A stretch of DNA of 33,172 nucleotides, taken from NCBI RefSeq assembly GCF_000743355.1, contig NZ_JQEI01000027.1, positions 1-33,172 of the forward strand, in the 5' to 3' direction. A program made the position numbers and the translations under genes. The DNA comes from Serratia sp. Ag1 (GTDB lineage: Bacteria > Pseudomonadota > Gammaproteobacteria > Enterobacterales > Enterobacteriaceae). Below the pieces are notes generated by a model. The model was not told the origin of the DNA. It searched no databases and saw nothing but the letters and a program-made list of their open reading frames with translations. Numbering within the stretch: the first letter of the stretch is position 1; each line of letters begins with the position of its first letter. Shown here one piece after another: positions 1 to 8,332 of this stretch.

Positions 1-236
1 ATCTGCGCTCTGAGCGACTGGATTTCACGTTGCTCTGGTGTCAGTGCAGGATTGTCCGGCGTCACCCCGCTGACTTCTTCTTTGTACTGGCGTATCCATT
101 TACGCAATTGGCTGGGGTCCAACTCCAGAGCGCGTGCAACCTCGATGGTTGACCGCTGATACTTAACGACCTGCTCAATAGCTTCCAGTTCGAATTCAGG
201 AGAAAAACGGCGTTTGGTCTGTTTAGGTTGAGTCAT
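1..236 (-). CDS. IS3-family transposase OrfA (partial, 3' end outside window)
   Basis: This is the first reading frame of an IS3-family element. It encodes the helix-turn-helix protein that is normally joined to OrfB by programmed frameshifting to make the active transposase. The visible 78 codons start MTQPKQTKRRFSPEFELEAI and contain the typical HTH_Tnp_1 pattern: RRFSPEF, then an acidic/valine helix, then LDPSQLRKWIRQYKEE, then LTPEQREIQSLRAQ leading towards the leucine-zipper region. The start is the ATG at 234-236, close behind the IS end. The catalytic DDE part (OrfB) is not visible, so whether the element is active cannot be judged. The family is confident; the exact IS name is not assigned. 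Confidence 0.85.
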   Translation of the reverse strand, partial: MTQPKQTKRRFSPEFELEAIEQVVKYQRSTIEVARALELDPSQLRKWIRQYKEEVSGVTPDNPALTPEQREIQSLRAQ

Positions 237-308
237 TATCAATTACCTCAATTGGCTGTCATTAAATTAACAGGCTATTGAGGTGTCCGGTAATACTGAT
301 CCACGACA
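1..308 (-). mobile_element. IS3-family insertion sequence, one end (partial)
   Basis: The window begins inside an insertion sequence whose left end points into a fimbrial usher gene. Read on the minus strand, the terminus begins TGTCGTGGATCAG and reaches GGACAC 26 bases in, the same spacing as in IS3-type terminal repeats. The orfA start follows about 70 bases later. I place the IS edge at 308; an edge at 303, starting TGGATCAG, is also possible. The other end, the orfB frame and the target duplication lie outside the window. The break in the usher reading frame supports a genuine insertion at this point. Confidence 0.8.
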
Positions 309-492
309 CTTCAAACACGCTCAGGTCAGTGCTGTCGTGATGGGGATTACCGACCTCCAATAAAGCCGGGTTGAAAGATTCACGGGCCTGTGCGCCAAAG
401 GAAGTTCCCCCCAGCAGCAGTTGCGTAGCAATGAAATAAGCAAGCGGGCTGACGCGCTGCGAAGGCTTACTTTTTACCCAATTCCTAGACAT
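309..492 (-). pseudogene. Fimbrial outer-membrane usher, N-terminal fragment interrupted by the IS
   Basis: The remaining part of a chaperone-usher pathway usher (PapC/FimD type), the outer-membrane channel that assembles pilin subunits. Translation from the ATG at 490-492 gives a long basic N-terminus and hydrophobic signal segment, then ESFNPALLEVGNPHHDSTDL followed by SVFE. The FNPALLE...DLS.FE pattern is the usual start of the mature usher N-terminal domain. The reading frame enters the IS after about 61 codons and stops at 262, so the product lacks the beta-barrel, plug and C-terminal domains. The chaperone gene lies 125 bases upstream and the pilin gene before it. The rest of the usher may continue on the far side of the IS, outside the window. 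As it stands, this fimbrial system should not assemble pili. Confidence 0.8.
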
Positions 493-617
493 GTCACTGA
501 CCTTTACGACGACTCACTTGTTTAACCTGATAGCCGAGAGGAGAACGTCCTTTCTCCCAAGCCCCTTTCTTCCCAGATGAGTTACAGTGCCTCTTGCAGC
601 CTGCCCATCCGCCCCGT

Positions 618-1289
618 TTACAGCGTTCCGGTATGCTCTTTGCCTGAGCCGCCGTAATCATTAATGATTTTCCAGCTTATGCGGCCAGCACTGATCCCTT
701 GCGGCAAGGTGAAGCTGGCGGTGCTGCCAGGGGCAACATAGGTCACTTCTTTCACCTCCTTGCCAGCCACCTTCACCCCTTGAAAGTTCATATAGAATGG
801 GGTGGGATTGGTGACTTGCAGCTGATTGCCCTTGCGCTGCCAGACCAGCTTGCCTGCCACTTCTTCTGGATTGCCTTTCACCCCTTGCGGGCGATAGATC
901 AGTTTGATGCGTGTCTTAACGGCAATTTGCAACGTGTTCTTATCAACGCCTTGATCAGCAGACGGAATAGACTTGATATTCATCCAGAATAACGATTCTT
1001 TATCCGCAGGCAGATTGCCGCCCGCCCGTACTATGCGCAGTACGTTCTCCCTGCCGCCATCCAAGCGGAATAGCGGTGGCGTCACTATAAAGGGGGCTTT
1101 CTCAACACCACCGGTCGTCTCAATCCAGCTCTGGATTAAATAAGGCGAGTTATCCGGGTTTTTGACGCTCAGTGAAGACTCCTTCTTATCGCCGTCATAA
1201 ATCAGCCGGGTTCCTCCCACAATGACACCCGCCTGTGCCACATTTATGGTGAATAACAGGGCTAAAATTAATGCAGGTGAAAAATTCAT
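618..1289 (-). CDS. Periplasmic fimbrial chaperone (PapD-like)
   Basis: Binds pilin subunits in the periplasm by donor-strand complementation and hands them to the usher. I take the ATG at 1287-1289 as start (MNFSPALILALLF, 223 residues), with GGAA about nine bases upstream. A TTG five codons earlier is possible but less likely. A signal peptide ends at ...NVAQA. The mature part shows the two-domain immunoglobulin-like chaperone pattern: GVIVGGTRLIYDGDKKESSL at the first strand (with the conserved Arg), FWMNIKSIP in the F1-G1 area, KTRIKLIYRP (with the conserved Lys) and a C-terminal domain ending WKIINDYGGSGKEHTGTL. The short F1-G1 region suggests the FGS subfamily, typical of rod-like pili. 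It sits between pilin and usher in an operon whose usher is broken. Confidence 0.9.
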   Translation of the reverse strand: MNFSPALILALLFTINVAQAGVIVGGTRLIYDGDKKESSLSVKNPDNSPYLIQSWIETTGGVEKAPFIVTPPLFRLDGGRENVLRIVRAGGNLPADKESLFWMNIKSIPSADQGVDKNTLQIAVKTRIKLIYRPQGVKGNPEEVAGKLVWQRKGNQLQVTNPTPFYMNFQGVKVAGKEVKEVTYVAPGSTASFTLPQGISAGRISWKIINDYGGSGKEHTGTL

Positions 1290-1319
1290 ATATCTTGATT
1301 CCAAAAATAAAGATTCAAT

Positions 1320-1347
1320 AATAACGGGGAGTATTCCCCCCGTTATT
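1320..1347 (-). terminator. Intercistronic hairpin between pilin and chaperone
   Basis: A perfect 10-bp stem, AATAACGGGG / CCCCGTTATT, with an 8-base loop lies between the pilin stop codon and the chaperone start. On the minus strand it is followed by TTATTG and other U-rich sequence rather than a clean U-run. In fimbrial operons such stems often act as partial terminators or 3' stabilisers, so that the major pilin is made in excess. That role is inferred. Confidence 0.6.
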
Positions 1348-1372
1348 TCACAACTTTTTATCAGGCTGATTT

Positions 1373-1900
1373 TTAGTTGTAATTAATAGTGAAACTGGCT
1401 ACGGCATTCGCCTGGCCTACACCCACTTCAGTTTCGGTTGCAATATAACGAGCAACGAAGTCCAGGTTATTAACACCGGTAGATACCAGTGGATAGGTGG
1501 CTGAAGCGGTGTTCAATTGCAGAGCGGTTGCAGAAGCATCACTCAGTTGAATGCCCACGCCGGTGGCCACGCCAGCGCCCTGGGTCAGTGCCAGAACGCT
1601 GTTGTCACCAGCGGCAGCGGCACCTTCAAATTTCACTGCTGCGCCAGTCACTGAAACTGGGCAGTTTTTCAGTTGCAGGGTAAATTTGGTTGCTGAAGCG
1701 GTATCACCAGCGCCAGAGAAAGCCGTTTTAGCCACTTTCCCCAGCTCAACGTTCAGCGGAGCACTCACGTTGTTCACCACTTCACAGGCGGAATCGATGA
1801 TCTCACCCGTAAAGTTGATCTGGCCATCTACAGCAAACGCAGAAGCAGAACTCATAGCAGCAACAGCGGCCAGGGCAGCAACGATAATATTCTTTTTCAT
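1373..1900 (-). CDS. Major type 1-like fimbrial subunit
   Basis: Structural pilin of a chaperone-usher fimbria, 175 residues, the usual size for FimA-type major subunits. A signal peptide (MKKNIIVAALAAVAAMSSASA) is followed by a likely cut before VDGQINFTGEI. Cysteines 39 and 80 form the expected pilin disulfide: the first is in IIDSACEV, the second in LQLKNCPV. The C-terminus ends SFTINYN, with the penultimate aromatic residue needed for chaperone binding. The product is rich in Ala, Val and Thr. It is the first gene of the pilin-chaperone-usher operon and is preceded by AAGGAAAG seven bases from the ATG. The protein itself looks intact; because the usher is interrupted, it may no longer be displayed on the surface. 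Confidence 0.92.
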   Translation of the reverse strand: MKKNIIVAALAAVAAMSSASAFAVDGQINFTGEIIDSACEVVNNVSAPLNVELGKVAKTAFSGAGDTASATKFTLQLKNCPVSVTGAAVKFEGAAAAGDNSVLALTQGAGVATGVGIQLSDASATALQLNTASATYPLVSTGVNNLDFVARYIATETEVGVGQANAVASFTINYN

Positions 1901-1916
1901 TTAATACTTTCCTTGA

Positions 1917-1936
1917 AAATACGAGATTCCGTATTT
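1917..1936 (-). promoter_or_regulatory. Stem-loop in the 5' leader of the pilin gene
   Basis: A perfect inverted repeat, AAATACG-6-CGTATTT, lies just upstream of the pilin ribosome binding site. In the mRNA it would form a 7-bp hairpin about 17 bases before the start codon. It could stabilise the abundant pilin transcript. No function is proven. Confidence 0.4.
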
Positions 1937-2680
1937 ATGACTTAATTTGATGCATTAGCATCGTTCCATAACCCAGTAATAGCTCAAATTGCCTTTGCAT
2001 TAGCTTGCGTACAATTTGAATTATTTAGAGTAGATAATACTATTGGTTTGGTTGATAACCGCTCGGCCAATAGTGCCCGATTAACATGCTTGTGAATATT
2101 ATTCACAAAACATGGAATTTTTTACTCAACTTTTTCTGCTAATTACCAGCACGCGTTAATAGTCTGGTTATTTATATGGGCTTTAGAAAACCTTAAGATG
2201 GTGAGTTATTAATCTGAGTTTCTCTAAGATTGATTATTTAGGATATATGGTGTCATTTCTAACCAATTAGATTTTTCATAACGGGTATATTGTCTTGCGA
2301 TGGGGGGAACTATAGAGAGGTTTTTTATTGCCGAGGAGATGTTATTTTGTTGGGCGCAATGTTTTATTTTTATAGCCTGATTGAAAGATGATAAAAATCA
2401 ATAATTTGAAAAATTAAAATAAAAGGCATCATATGAAAATATAATGTGTGATTGCGATTTAATACGTTAACCATGTGTAGACTGTGGTTTAATCTGCCAG
2501 TTTGATCAAAAAAAAGCCAGTACAAATATGCAGCTTACCCAAGCTCACATAATCCAGCTCAAAAAAATGACTTTCTCTCATCGTTCGGCGATAAGCAGAC
2601 CGCTTAGTGAACAGCATCCAATGCCGATCATCACTAAATCGTTACCTTTATCACGCCAGAATGTTTTTTTTGGTTAACTC
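1937..2680. other. AT-rich divergent intergenic region between pilin and glpD
   Basis: No convincing gene is visible in this stretch. It is strongly AT-rich and carries the pilin promoter (minus) on one side and leads to the glpD promoter (plus) on the other. The clearest structure is the 19-bp perfect palindrome at 2090-2108. I see no pair of inverted repeats that would suggest a fim-type invertible switch. Confidence 0.6.
2090..2108. promoter_or_regulatory. Perfect 19-bp palindrome, candidate operator for the fimbrial operon
   Basis: TTGTGAATATTATTCACAA is a perfect dyad about 190 bases upstream of the pilin start. It resembles a CRP site, but its TGTGA/TCACA halves are seven bases apart instead of six, so it may bind a different dimeric regulator. 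Confidence 0.35.
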
Positions 2681-2710
2681 TTGGCTTGTTTGTTGGTTTT
2701 TGATTACAAT
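2681..2710 (+). promoter_or_regulatory. Probable glpD sigma-70 promoter
   Basis: TTGGCT at 2681-2686 and TACAAT at 2705-2710, with an 18-base spacer, make a plausible -35/-10 pair. It sits immediately upstream of the GlpR operators and about 55 bases before the glpD start. Confidence 0.45.
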
Positions 2711-2730
2711 AATGAGCGAAAACGAACATT
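2711..2730 (+). promoter_or_regulatory. GlpR operator (glpD)
   Basis: AATGAGCGAAAACGAACATT matches the known GlpR consensus (WATGTTCGWTAWCGAACATW) at 17 of 20 positions. A second, weaker copy follows directly at 2731-2750, with the right half CCGAACAT intact. Two tandem operators over the start of transcription is the arrangement known for E. coli glpD, so repression by GlpR relieved by glycerol-3-phosphate is expected. Confidence 0.7.
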
Positions 2731-2764
2731 AAAGAGCTATTCCGAACATCTGGAGGAAGTTAAC

Positions 2765-4273
2765 GTGGAAACCAAAGACTTGATCGTGATCGGTGGCGGC
2801 ATCAATGGTGCTGGCATCGCCGCAGATGCGGCCGGGCGCGGGCTGTCCGTTCTGCTACTGGAAGCGCAAGACTTGGCCTGTGCTACGTCTTCCGCCAGTT
2901 CAAAGCTGATCCACGGTGGCCTGCGCTACCTGGAGCACTACGAATTCCGCCTGGTAAGTGAGGCACTAGCCGAGCGCGAAGTGCTGCTCAAACTGGCTCC
3001 GCATATTGCTTTCCCGATGCGCTTCCGCCTGCCGCACCAGCCGCATCTGCGCCCAGCCTGGATGATCCGCACTGGCCTGTTCCTGTACGATCACTTGGGT
3101 AAACGCACCAGCCTGCCAGGCAGTAAAGGGTTGCGCTTTGGACCAGAATCGGTGCTGAAGCCAGAATTAACGCGCGGTTTCGAATATTCAGACTGCTGGG
3201 TAGACGATGCTCGCCTGGTGGTATTGAACGCGCAAGAAGTGGTTAAGCACGGTGGCGAAGTGCGCACCCGCACTAAAGTCACCCGCGCCTGGCGTGAAAA
3301 CGGCCTGTGGGTGGTAGAAGCCACTGATGTCGACAGCGGCAAAACCTTCACCTGGCGTGCCAAAGGGTTGGTCAATGCCACCGGCCCATGGGTGAAACAT
3401 TTCTTCGACGACGGCCTGCAGCTCAAATCGCCTTACGGCATCCGTTTGATCAAAGGCAGCCACATTGTGGTACCCAAAGCGCATAACCAGCCACAGTCGT
3501 ACATTCTGCAAAACGAAGATCACCGCATCGTGTTCGTTATTCCGTGGCTGGATGAATTCTCGATCATCGGCACCACTGACGTGGAATACCACGGCGACCC
3601 GAAAGACGTGAAGATCGACGATAACGAAATCGACTATCTGTTAAAAGTGTATAACGATCACTTCAAGAAGCAGCTTGGCCGTGACGATATCGTCTGGACT
3701 TATTCCGGCGTGCGCCCACTGTGTGACGATGAGTCAGATTCACCGCAGGCGGTTACCCGTGACTACACCTTGGATGTCCACGATGAGCAGGGCAAAGCCC
3801 CGCTGCTTTCCGTATTCGGTGGCAAACTCACGACTTACCGCAAGTTGGCTGAGCATGCGATGGAAAAACTGGCCCAGTATTACCCAGGCTCTGGCCCGGC
3901 GTGGACCAAAAACGGCGCACTGCCCGGTGGTGATATCGGTGGCGATCGCGACAGCTATGCCGCCAAGTTACGCCGTCAACATAGCTGGTTGCCAGAATCG
4001 CTGGCCCGCCGCTACGCCCGCACTTACGGCAGCCACAGCGAACTGATTCTGGCGAATGCCGGTAGCCTGAGCGAATTGGGTGAAGACTTTGGCCACGGTC
4101 TGTATGAGGCTGAGCTGAGTTATCTGGTGGAAAAAGAGTGGGTTATCGAGCTGGATGATGCCATTTGGCGCCGCACCAAGTTGGGTATGTGGCTTGATGA
4201 AGCCCAGCAGGCACGGGTACAAGCCTGGTTAGCGGAAAACGCGAAGCCGAAGGCACTGTCGCTGGCGTCTTAA
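2765..4273 (+). CDS. glpD: Aerobic glycerol-3-phosphate dehydrogenase
   Basis: FAD-dependent inner-membrane enzyme that oxidises sn-glycerol-3-phosphate to dihydroxyacetone phosphate and passes electrons to ubiquinone. I choose the GTG at 2765 as start because GGAGG at 2752-2756 sits eight bases upstream and the product then begins (M)ETKDLIVIGGGINGAG, exactly as in E. coli, giving 502 residues against 501 there. Upstream in-frame codons (MACLLVF...) would cover the operators and are rejected. The N-terminal GGGINGAG is the FAD-binding loop. Other family signatures are SSKLIHGGLRYLE, GLVNATGPWV, IRLIKGSHIVVP and GGKLTTYRKLAEHA, with C-terminal LSLAS. It is monocistronic, divergent from the pilin operon and convergent with glgP. 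Confidence 0.97.
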   Translation: METKDLIVIGGGINGAGIAADAAGRGLSVLLLEAQDLACATSSASSKLIHGGLRYLEHYEFRLVSEALAEREVLLKLAPHIAFPMRFRLPHQPHLRPAWMIRTGLFLYDHLGKRTSLPGSKGLRFGPESVLKPELTRGFEYSDCWVDDARLVVLNAQEVVKHGGEVRTRTKVTRAWRENGLWVVEATDVDSGKTFTWRAKGLVNATGPWVKHFFDDGLQLKSPYGIRLIKGSHIVVPKAHNQPQSYILQNEDHRIVFVIPWLDEFSIIGTTDVEYHGDPKDVKIDDNEIDYLLKVYNDHFKKQLGRDDIVWTYSGVRPLCDDESDSPQAVTRDYTLDVHDEQGKAPLLSVFGGKLTTYRKLAEHAMEKLAQYYPGSGPAWTKNGALPGGDIGGDRDSYAAKLRRQHSWLPESLARRYARTYGSHSELILANAGSLSELGEDFGHGLYEAELSYLVEKEWVIELDDAIWRRTKLGMWLDEAQQARVQAWLAENAKPKALSLAS

Positions 4274-4280
4274 TCTCAAG

Positions 4281-4310
4281 GCAAAAAAAGAGGCTCAATC
4301 TGCTGAGCCC
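4281..4310 (-). terminator. Rho-independent terminator of the glg operon
   Basis: On the minus strand, GGCTCA-6-TGAGCC is followed by TCTTTTTTTGCC. It lies 43 bases beyond the glgP stop codon and is a textbook intrinsic terminator. It is placed past the glpD terminator, so the two convergent transcripts overlap slightly. Confidence 0.8.
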
Positions 4311-4328
4311 CAGTCATTTGTCACTTCA

Positions 4329-4349
4329 GGGCCGATTTTCGGCCCTTTT
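4329..4349 (+). terminator. Rho-independent terminator of glpD
   Basis: GGGCCGA-3-TCGGCCC followed by TTTT, about 55 bases after the glpD stop and just before the end of the convergent glgP gene. Confidence 0.8.
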
Positions 4350-4352
4350 CTA

Positions 4353-6800
4353 TTACAGCTTGATCGGTTTAATGTTCCAGATGTCGTCCGCGTATTCCTG
4401 AATGGTACGATCAGACGAGAAATAGCCCATATTGGCAATATTCAATATTGCACGCCGCGTCCAGTCGTCCTGATTGAGATACACCTCGTCCACTTTATCC
4501 TGCGTATCCACATAACTGCGGTAATCTGCCAACAGTTGGTAGTGATCGCCCAGATTAACCAGTGAATCGAACAGGTTACTGTAACGCTGCGGTTCTTCCG
4601 GGCTGAACGCGCCAGTGGCAATCTGCGTCAATGCCTGATGCAGCTCGGCGTCCTGCTCAAAATACTGCCGTGGGTTATAGCCCGTACGGCGCAACTCTTC
4701 TACCTGCTCAGCGGTGTTGCCGAAAATGAAGATATTCTCTTCACCAACATGCTCGCGCATTTCGACGTTTGCACCGTCCAGCGTGCCAATAGTCAGCGCG
4801 CCGTTAAGAGCAAACTTCATGTTACTGGTGCCTGATGCTTCAGTCCCCGCCAGCGAGATCTGCTCGGAAAGATCCGCCGCTGGAATGATCATCTGCGCCA
4901 GGCTCACGCCGTAGTTCGGAATGAACACTACTTTCAGATCGTCATGTACCCGTGGATCGTTATTGATCACCTTCGCCACATCGTTGATCAAACGGATGAT
5001 TTGCTTGGCGGCGTAGTACGCCGAAGCCGCTTTACCGGCAAAAATCACCACGCGTGGCACGCTCTTGCTTTCTGGATCCTGCAACAAACGGTTATAGCGA
5101 GTGATCACATGCAGCACGTTAAGCAGTTGGCGCTTATATTCGTGGATACGTTTGATCTGCACGTCAAACAGCGCATCCGGGTTTACCACTACGTTGAGTT
5201 TTTTGGCGATGTAGCTCGCCAAACGCTCTTTATTCTGGCGCTTGGCCGCCTGTACCGCCTGCAGGAAACTCGGGTAATCCACATTAGGTTTGATTTCAGC
5301 AAGTTGGCTGAGATCGGTACGCCAATGCTGGCCAATGCTGTCATCCAGCACTTTCGACAATGGTCGGTTAGCCAGCCCCAGCCAGCGGCGCGGCGTCACC
5401 CCGTTGGTTTTATTGCAGAAGCGATCCGGGAATATCCGAGCAAAATCGGCAAACAGAGACTGCACCATCAGCTCAGAGTGCAATGCAGAAACGCCGTTCA
5501 CTTTATGGCTGGCGACCACCGCCAACCACGCCATACGCACCCGCCGACCATTGGTTTCATCAATGATGGAGACGCGCGACAACAGTTCGTTGTCGTCTGG
5601 GATCGCTTCCTGAACCTGCTTGAGGAAGTGATCGTTGATTTCGAAAATAAGCTGCAGGTGGCGCGGCAGGATCTTGCCCAGCATATCGACCGGCCAGGTC
5701 TCCAGCGCTTCGCTCATCAGCGTATGGTTGGTATAAGAGAACACCTTCTCCACCACCGCCCACGCATCCAACCAACTGAATTTGTGCTCATCAATCAATA
5801 AGTGCATCAGTTCAGGAATCGACAGTACCGGGTGGGTGTCATTCAGGTGAATGGCAATCTTATCGGCCAGATTGTCGAAGGTTTTGTGCATCGTCCAGTG
5901 ACGGTTGAGAATATCCTGCACCGTGGCCGATACCAGGAAATACTCCTGCCGCAAGCGCAGTTCACGGCCAGAATAGGTCGAGTCGTCTGGATAGAGCACG
6001 CGCGACACGTTCTCGGAGTGGTTTTTATCTTCCACCGCAGCGAAATAATCACCCTGATTGAATTTACCCAGGTTGATTTCATTACTGGCCTGCGCGCTCC
6101 ATAAGCGCAGCGTGTTGGTGGCATCAGTATCAAACCCCGGGATCACCTGATCGTAAGCGATAGCCACGATCTCCTCGGTTTCCAGCCAGCGTGCTTTCAC
6201 GCCTTCCTGCTGGACACGCCCGCCAAAACGCACCTTATAGCGAGTGTTGTGGCGCGGGAACTCCCACGGGTTACCATGCTCCAACCAGTAATCTGGCGAC
6301 TCCATCTGCTGGCCGTTAACAATGTTCTGCTTGAACATGCCGTATTCATAGCGAATACCGTAGCCCCGCCCAGGCAACGCCAGCGTGGCGAGCGAGTCGA
6401 GGAAGCAGGCAGCCAAGCGCCCCAGGCCGCCATTCCCCAACCCAGGATCGTTTTCTTCTTCAAGCAGTTCGCTCAGGCTCAGGCCCATTTCGTCCAGAGC
6501 GTCTTCAATATCCCGGTAAATCCCCATGGATAACAGAGAGTTTGATAATGTACGGCCAAGCAGGAACTCCATCGACAGGTAATAAACCTGCCGCACGTCC
6601 TGCGAAAGCTGGGCGCGGTTAGAGCGCAACCAGCGTTCTACCATCCGGTCACGTACCGCAAACAATACGGCGTTCAACCAGTCGTGCTGGGTAGCAATCG
6701 CCGGATCCTTACCGACAATAAACATCAATTTATAGGCGATAGAGTGTTTCAGCGCTTCCACACTGATCGTGGGTGAGGTGTAACTAAACGGTGAAGTCAT
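4353..6800 (-). CDS. glgP: Glycogen phosphorylase
   Basis: PLP-dependent enzyme that phosphorolyses alpha-1,4 glucan ends to glucose-1-phosphate. At 815 residues it equals the length of E. coli GlgP. The PLP lysine lies in [20 protein letters not shown], at about residue 662. Other family signatures are [19 protein letters not shown] near the N-terminus, [27 protein letters not shown] and [18 protein letters not shown]. It is the last gene of the glgBXCAP operon, 24 bases downstream of glgA, and ends against an intrinsic terminator. Position and length leave little room for it being maltodextrin phosphorylase MalP. Confidence 0.97.
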   Translation of the reverse strand: MTSPFSYTSPTISVEALKHSIAYKLMFIVGKDPAIATQHDWLNAVLFAVRDRMVERWLRSNRAQLSQDVRQVYYLSMEFLLGRTLSNSLLSMGIYRDIEDALDEMGLSLSELLEEENDPGLGNGGLGRLAACFLDSLATLALPGRGYGIRYEYGMFKQNIVNGQQMESPDYWLEHGNPWEFPRHNTRYKVRFGGRVQQEGVKARWLETEEIVAIAYDQVIPGFDTDATNTLRLWSAQASNEINLGKFNQGDYFAAVEDKNHSENVSRVLYPDDSTYSGRELRLRQEYFLVSATVQDILNRHWTMHKTFDNLADKIAIHLNDTHPVLSIPELMHLLIDEHKFSWLDAWAVVEKVFSYTNHTLMSEALETWPVDMLGKILPRHLQLIFEINDHFLKQVQEAIPDDNELLSRVSIIDETNGRRVRMAWLAVVASHKVNGVSALHSELMVQSLFADFARIFPDRFCNKTNGVTPRRWLGLANRPLSKVLDDSIGQHWRTDLSQLAEIKPNVDYPSFLQAVQAAKRQNKERLASYIAKKLNVVVNPDALFDVQIKRIHEYKRQLLNVLHVITRYNRLLQDPESKSVPRVVIFAGKAASAYYAAKQIIRLINDVAKVINNDPRVHDDLKVVFIPNYGVSLAQMIIPAADLSEQISLAGTEASGTSNMKFALNGALTIGTLDGANVEMREHVGEENIFIFGNTAEQVEELRRTGYNPRQYFEQDAELHQALTQIATGAFSPEEPQRYSNLFDSLVNLGDHYQLLADYRSYVDTQDKVDEVYLNQDDWTRRAILNIANMGYFSSDRTIQEYADDIWNIKPIKL

Positions 6801-6824
6801 AATGATTCGATCCCAAGTGCGTAA

Positions 6825-8258
6825 TTACAACAAGCGTTGATAAAGCGACAGATAATCCTTTGCTGCAACCTGCCAGCCAAAGTCCAACCTCATGGCGTGG
6901 CGTTGCACGTGGCGCCAGTGTTTTGGCCTGCGCCAGAGCACCAAGGCGCGTCGGATGGCGTTACTCAAGGCAACGGCGTCACAATCATCAAACACAAATC
7001 CGCTGGCAGTGCCGTCGGCCAGATTCTCCAGCGCGCAGTCCACTACCGTATCCGCAAGCCCACCAGTGCGACGCACCAGCGGCAACGTTCCATATTTCAA
7101 ACCATAAAGCTGAGTCAAACCGCAAGGCTCGAAGCGGCTCGGCACCAGAATCACGTCCGCACCACCGATAATCCGGTGGGAAAACGCCTCATGGTAGCCA
7201 ATCTGCACCCCTACCTGCTCAGGGTAGTCAGCCGCTGCCGCCAGAAAAGCCTGTTGCAAGACCGCATCACCGGCCCCCAGCAACGCCAGTTGCCCACCCT
7301 GTTCAAGCAGCGCAGGCAACGCATCCAGTACCAGATCCAGCCCTTTCTGACTGGTCAACCGGCTGACCACGGCAAACAACGGCAGAGATTCATCCACTTT
7401 CAGCCCCATGGCTTTTTGCAGATGCACCTTGTTTTTTGCCTTCTCCTTCAGACGATCGGCGTCATAAGACGCGGTGAGACGTGCGTCATGGGCAGGATCC
7501 CAGATTTTGTCGTCCACACCGTTAAGAATGCCGCTTAACCGCCCTTGCCGCTGACGATCCTGCAACAACCCCTCCATACCATAACCAAACTCCGCACGGG
7601 TAATCTCACGCGCATAGGTCGGGCTGACGGTAGTGATATGATCGGCAAAAAACAGCCCGGCTTTAAGGAATGAGATCTGCCCGTAAAATTCCAGACCGTA
7701 AATATTGAGGAACGGCTGTGGCAACCACAGTTCCGACATATGATGGGCAGAAAACAGCCCCTGATAAGCCAGGTTATGCACGGTGAAAATAGAGCGTGCC
7801 GGGTAACCATTGGCCGCCAGATAAGCGCAGGCTAACCCGGCATGCCAATCATGCGCATGCACCACTTTGGGCCGCCAATAATGATCGAGCCCTTTCGCCA
7901 GTTCACAGGCCATCCACCCCAGCAACGCAAAGCGGCGGTGGTTGTCCGGGTAAGCATTCATTGCCTGATCGTGATAGGGGCTGCCTGGCCGATCATACAG
8001 CCAAGGCGCATCAATCAGATAGATGCCGACGCCATGATAGGTGCCGTACCGCAAACCCACGCGCCCAACGAAAGAATCGATCTCCGCCACCAGTACGGTG
8101 TCCGGAATACCGTTACGGATATCAGGAAAAGCCGGTAACAACACCCGAACGTCCGCGCCTGCGGCAATTTGCGCCGCTGGCAATGCGCCAACAACGTCTG
8201 CAAGACCACCCGTTTTCAGCAGAGGGAACATTTCAGAACATACGTGTAAAACCTGCAT
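6825..8258 (-). CDS. glgA: Glycogen synthase (ADP-glucose)
   Basis: GT5 glycosyltransferase that extends alpha-1,4 glucan chains from ADP-glucose. The start is the ATG at 8256-8258 with AGGAG close upstream, giving 477 residues, identical to E. coli. An upstream in-frame extension of 18 codons has no support. The N-terminus [20 protein letters not shown] carries the KTGGL ADP-glucose-binding loop (Lys15). [15 protein letters not shown]-type sequence (here [17 protein letters not shown]), [15 protein letters not shown] and [20 protein letters not shown] are the later GT-B motifs, the last holding the catalytic Glu. It lies between glgC and glgP, 74 bases from glgC. Confidence 0.97.
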   Translation of the reverse strand: MQVLHVCSEMFPLLKTGGLADVVGALPAAQIAAGADVRVLLPAFPDIRNGIPDTVLVAEIDSFVGRVGLRYGTYHGVGIYLIDAPWLYDRPGSPYHDQAMNAYPDNHRRFALLGWMACELAKGLDHYWRPKVVHAHDWHAGLACAYLAANGYPARSIFTVHNLAYQGLFSAHHMSELWLPQPFLNIYGLEFYGQISFLKAGLFFADHITTVSPTYAREITRAEFGYGMEGLLQDRQRQGRLSGILNGVDDKIWDPAHDARLTASYDADRLKEKAKNKVHLQKAMGLKVDESLPLFAVVSRLTSQKGLDLVLDALPALLEQGGQLALLGAGDAVLQQAFLAAAADYPEQVGVQIGYHEAFSHRIIGGADVILVPSRFEPCGLTQLYGLKYGTLPLVRRTGGLADTVVDCALENLADGTASGFVFDDCDAVALSNAIRRALVLWRRPKHWRHVQRHAMRLDFGWQVAAKDYLSLYQRLL

Positions 8259-8332
8259 TATCACTCCTGAAATTCGGCAAAAACTTCTTTGCGCAGATAG
8301 AGGGCGCAGCAAGCGCCCAAGGGTTCAGCAAG

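Noticed and set aside
1937-2680. Possible fim-type invertible promoter switch
   Set aside because: No pair of matching inverted repeats about 300 bases apart and no recombinase gene nearby.
2681-2764. Extension of GlpD to an upstream start (MACLLVF...)
   Set aside because: It would cover the promoter and GlpR operators, lacks conservation, and the GTG at 2765 has a good ribosome binding site and matches the E. coli N-terminus.
4944-5801. Long open frames antisense to the glg genes (for example 4944-5801 and 9017-9616)
   Set aside because: They mirror the codon pattern of the well-identified genes on the other strand and carry no domains.
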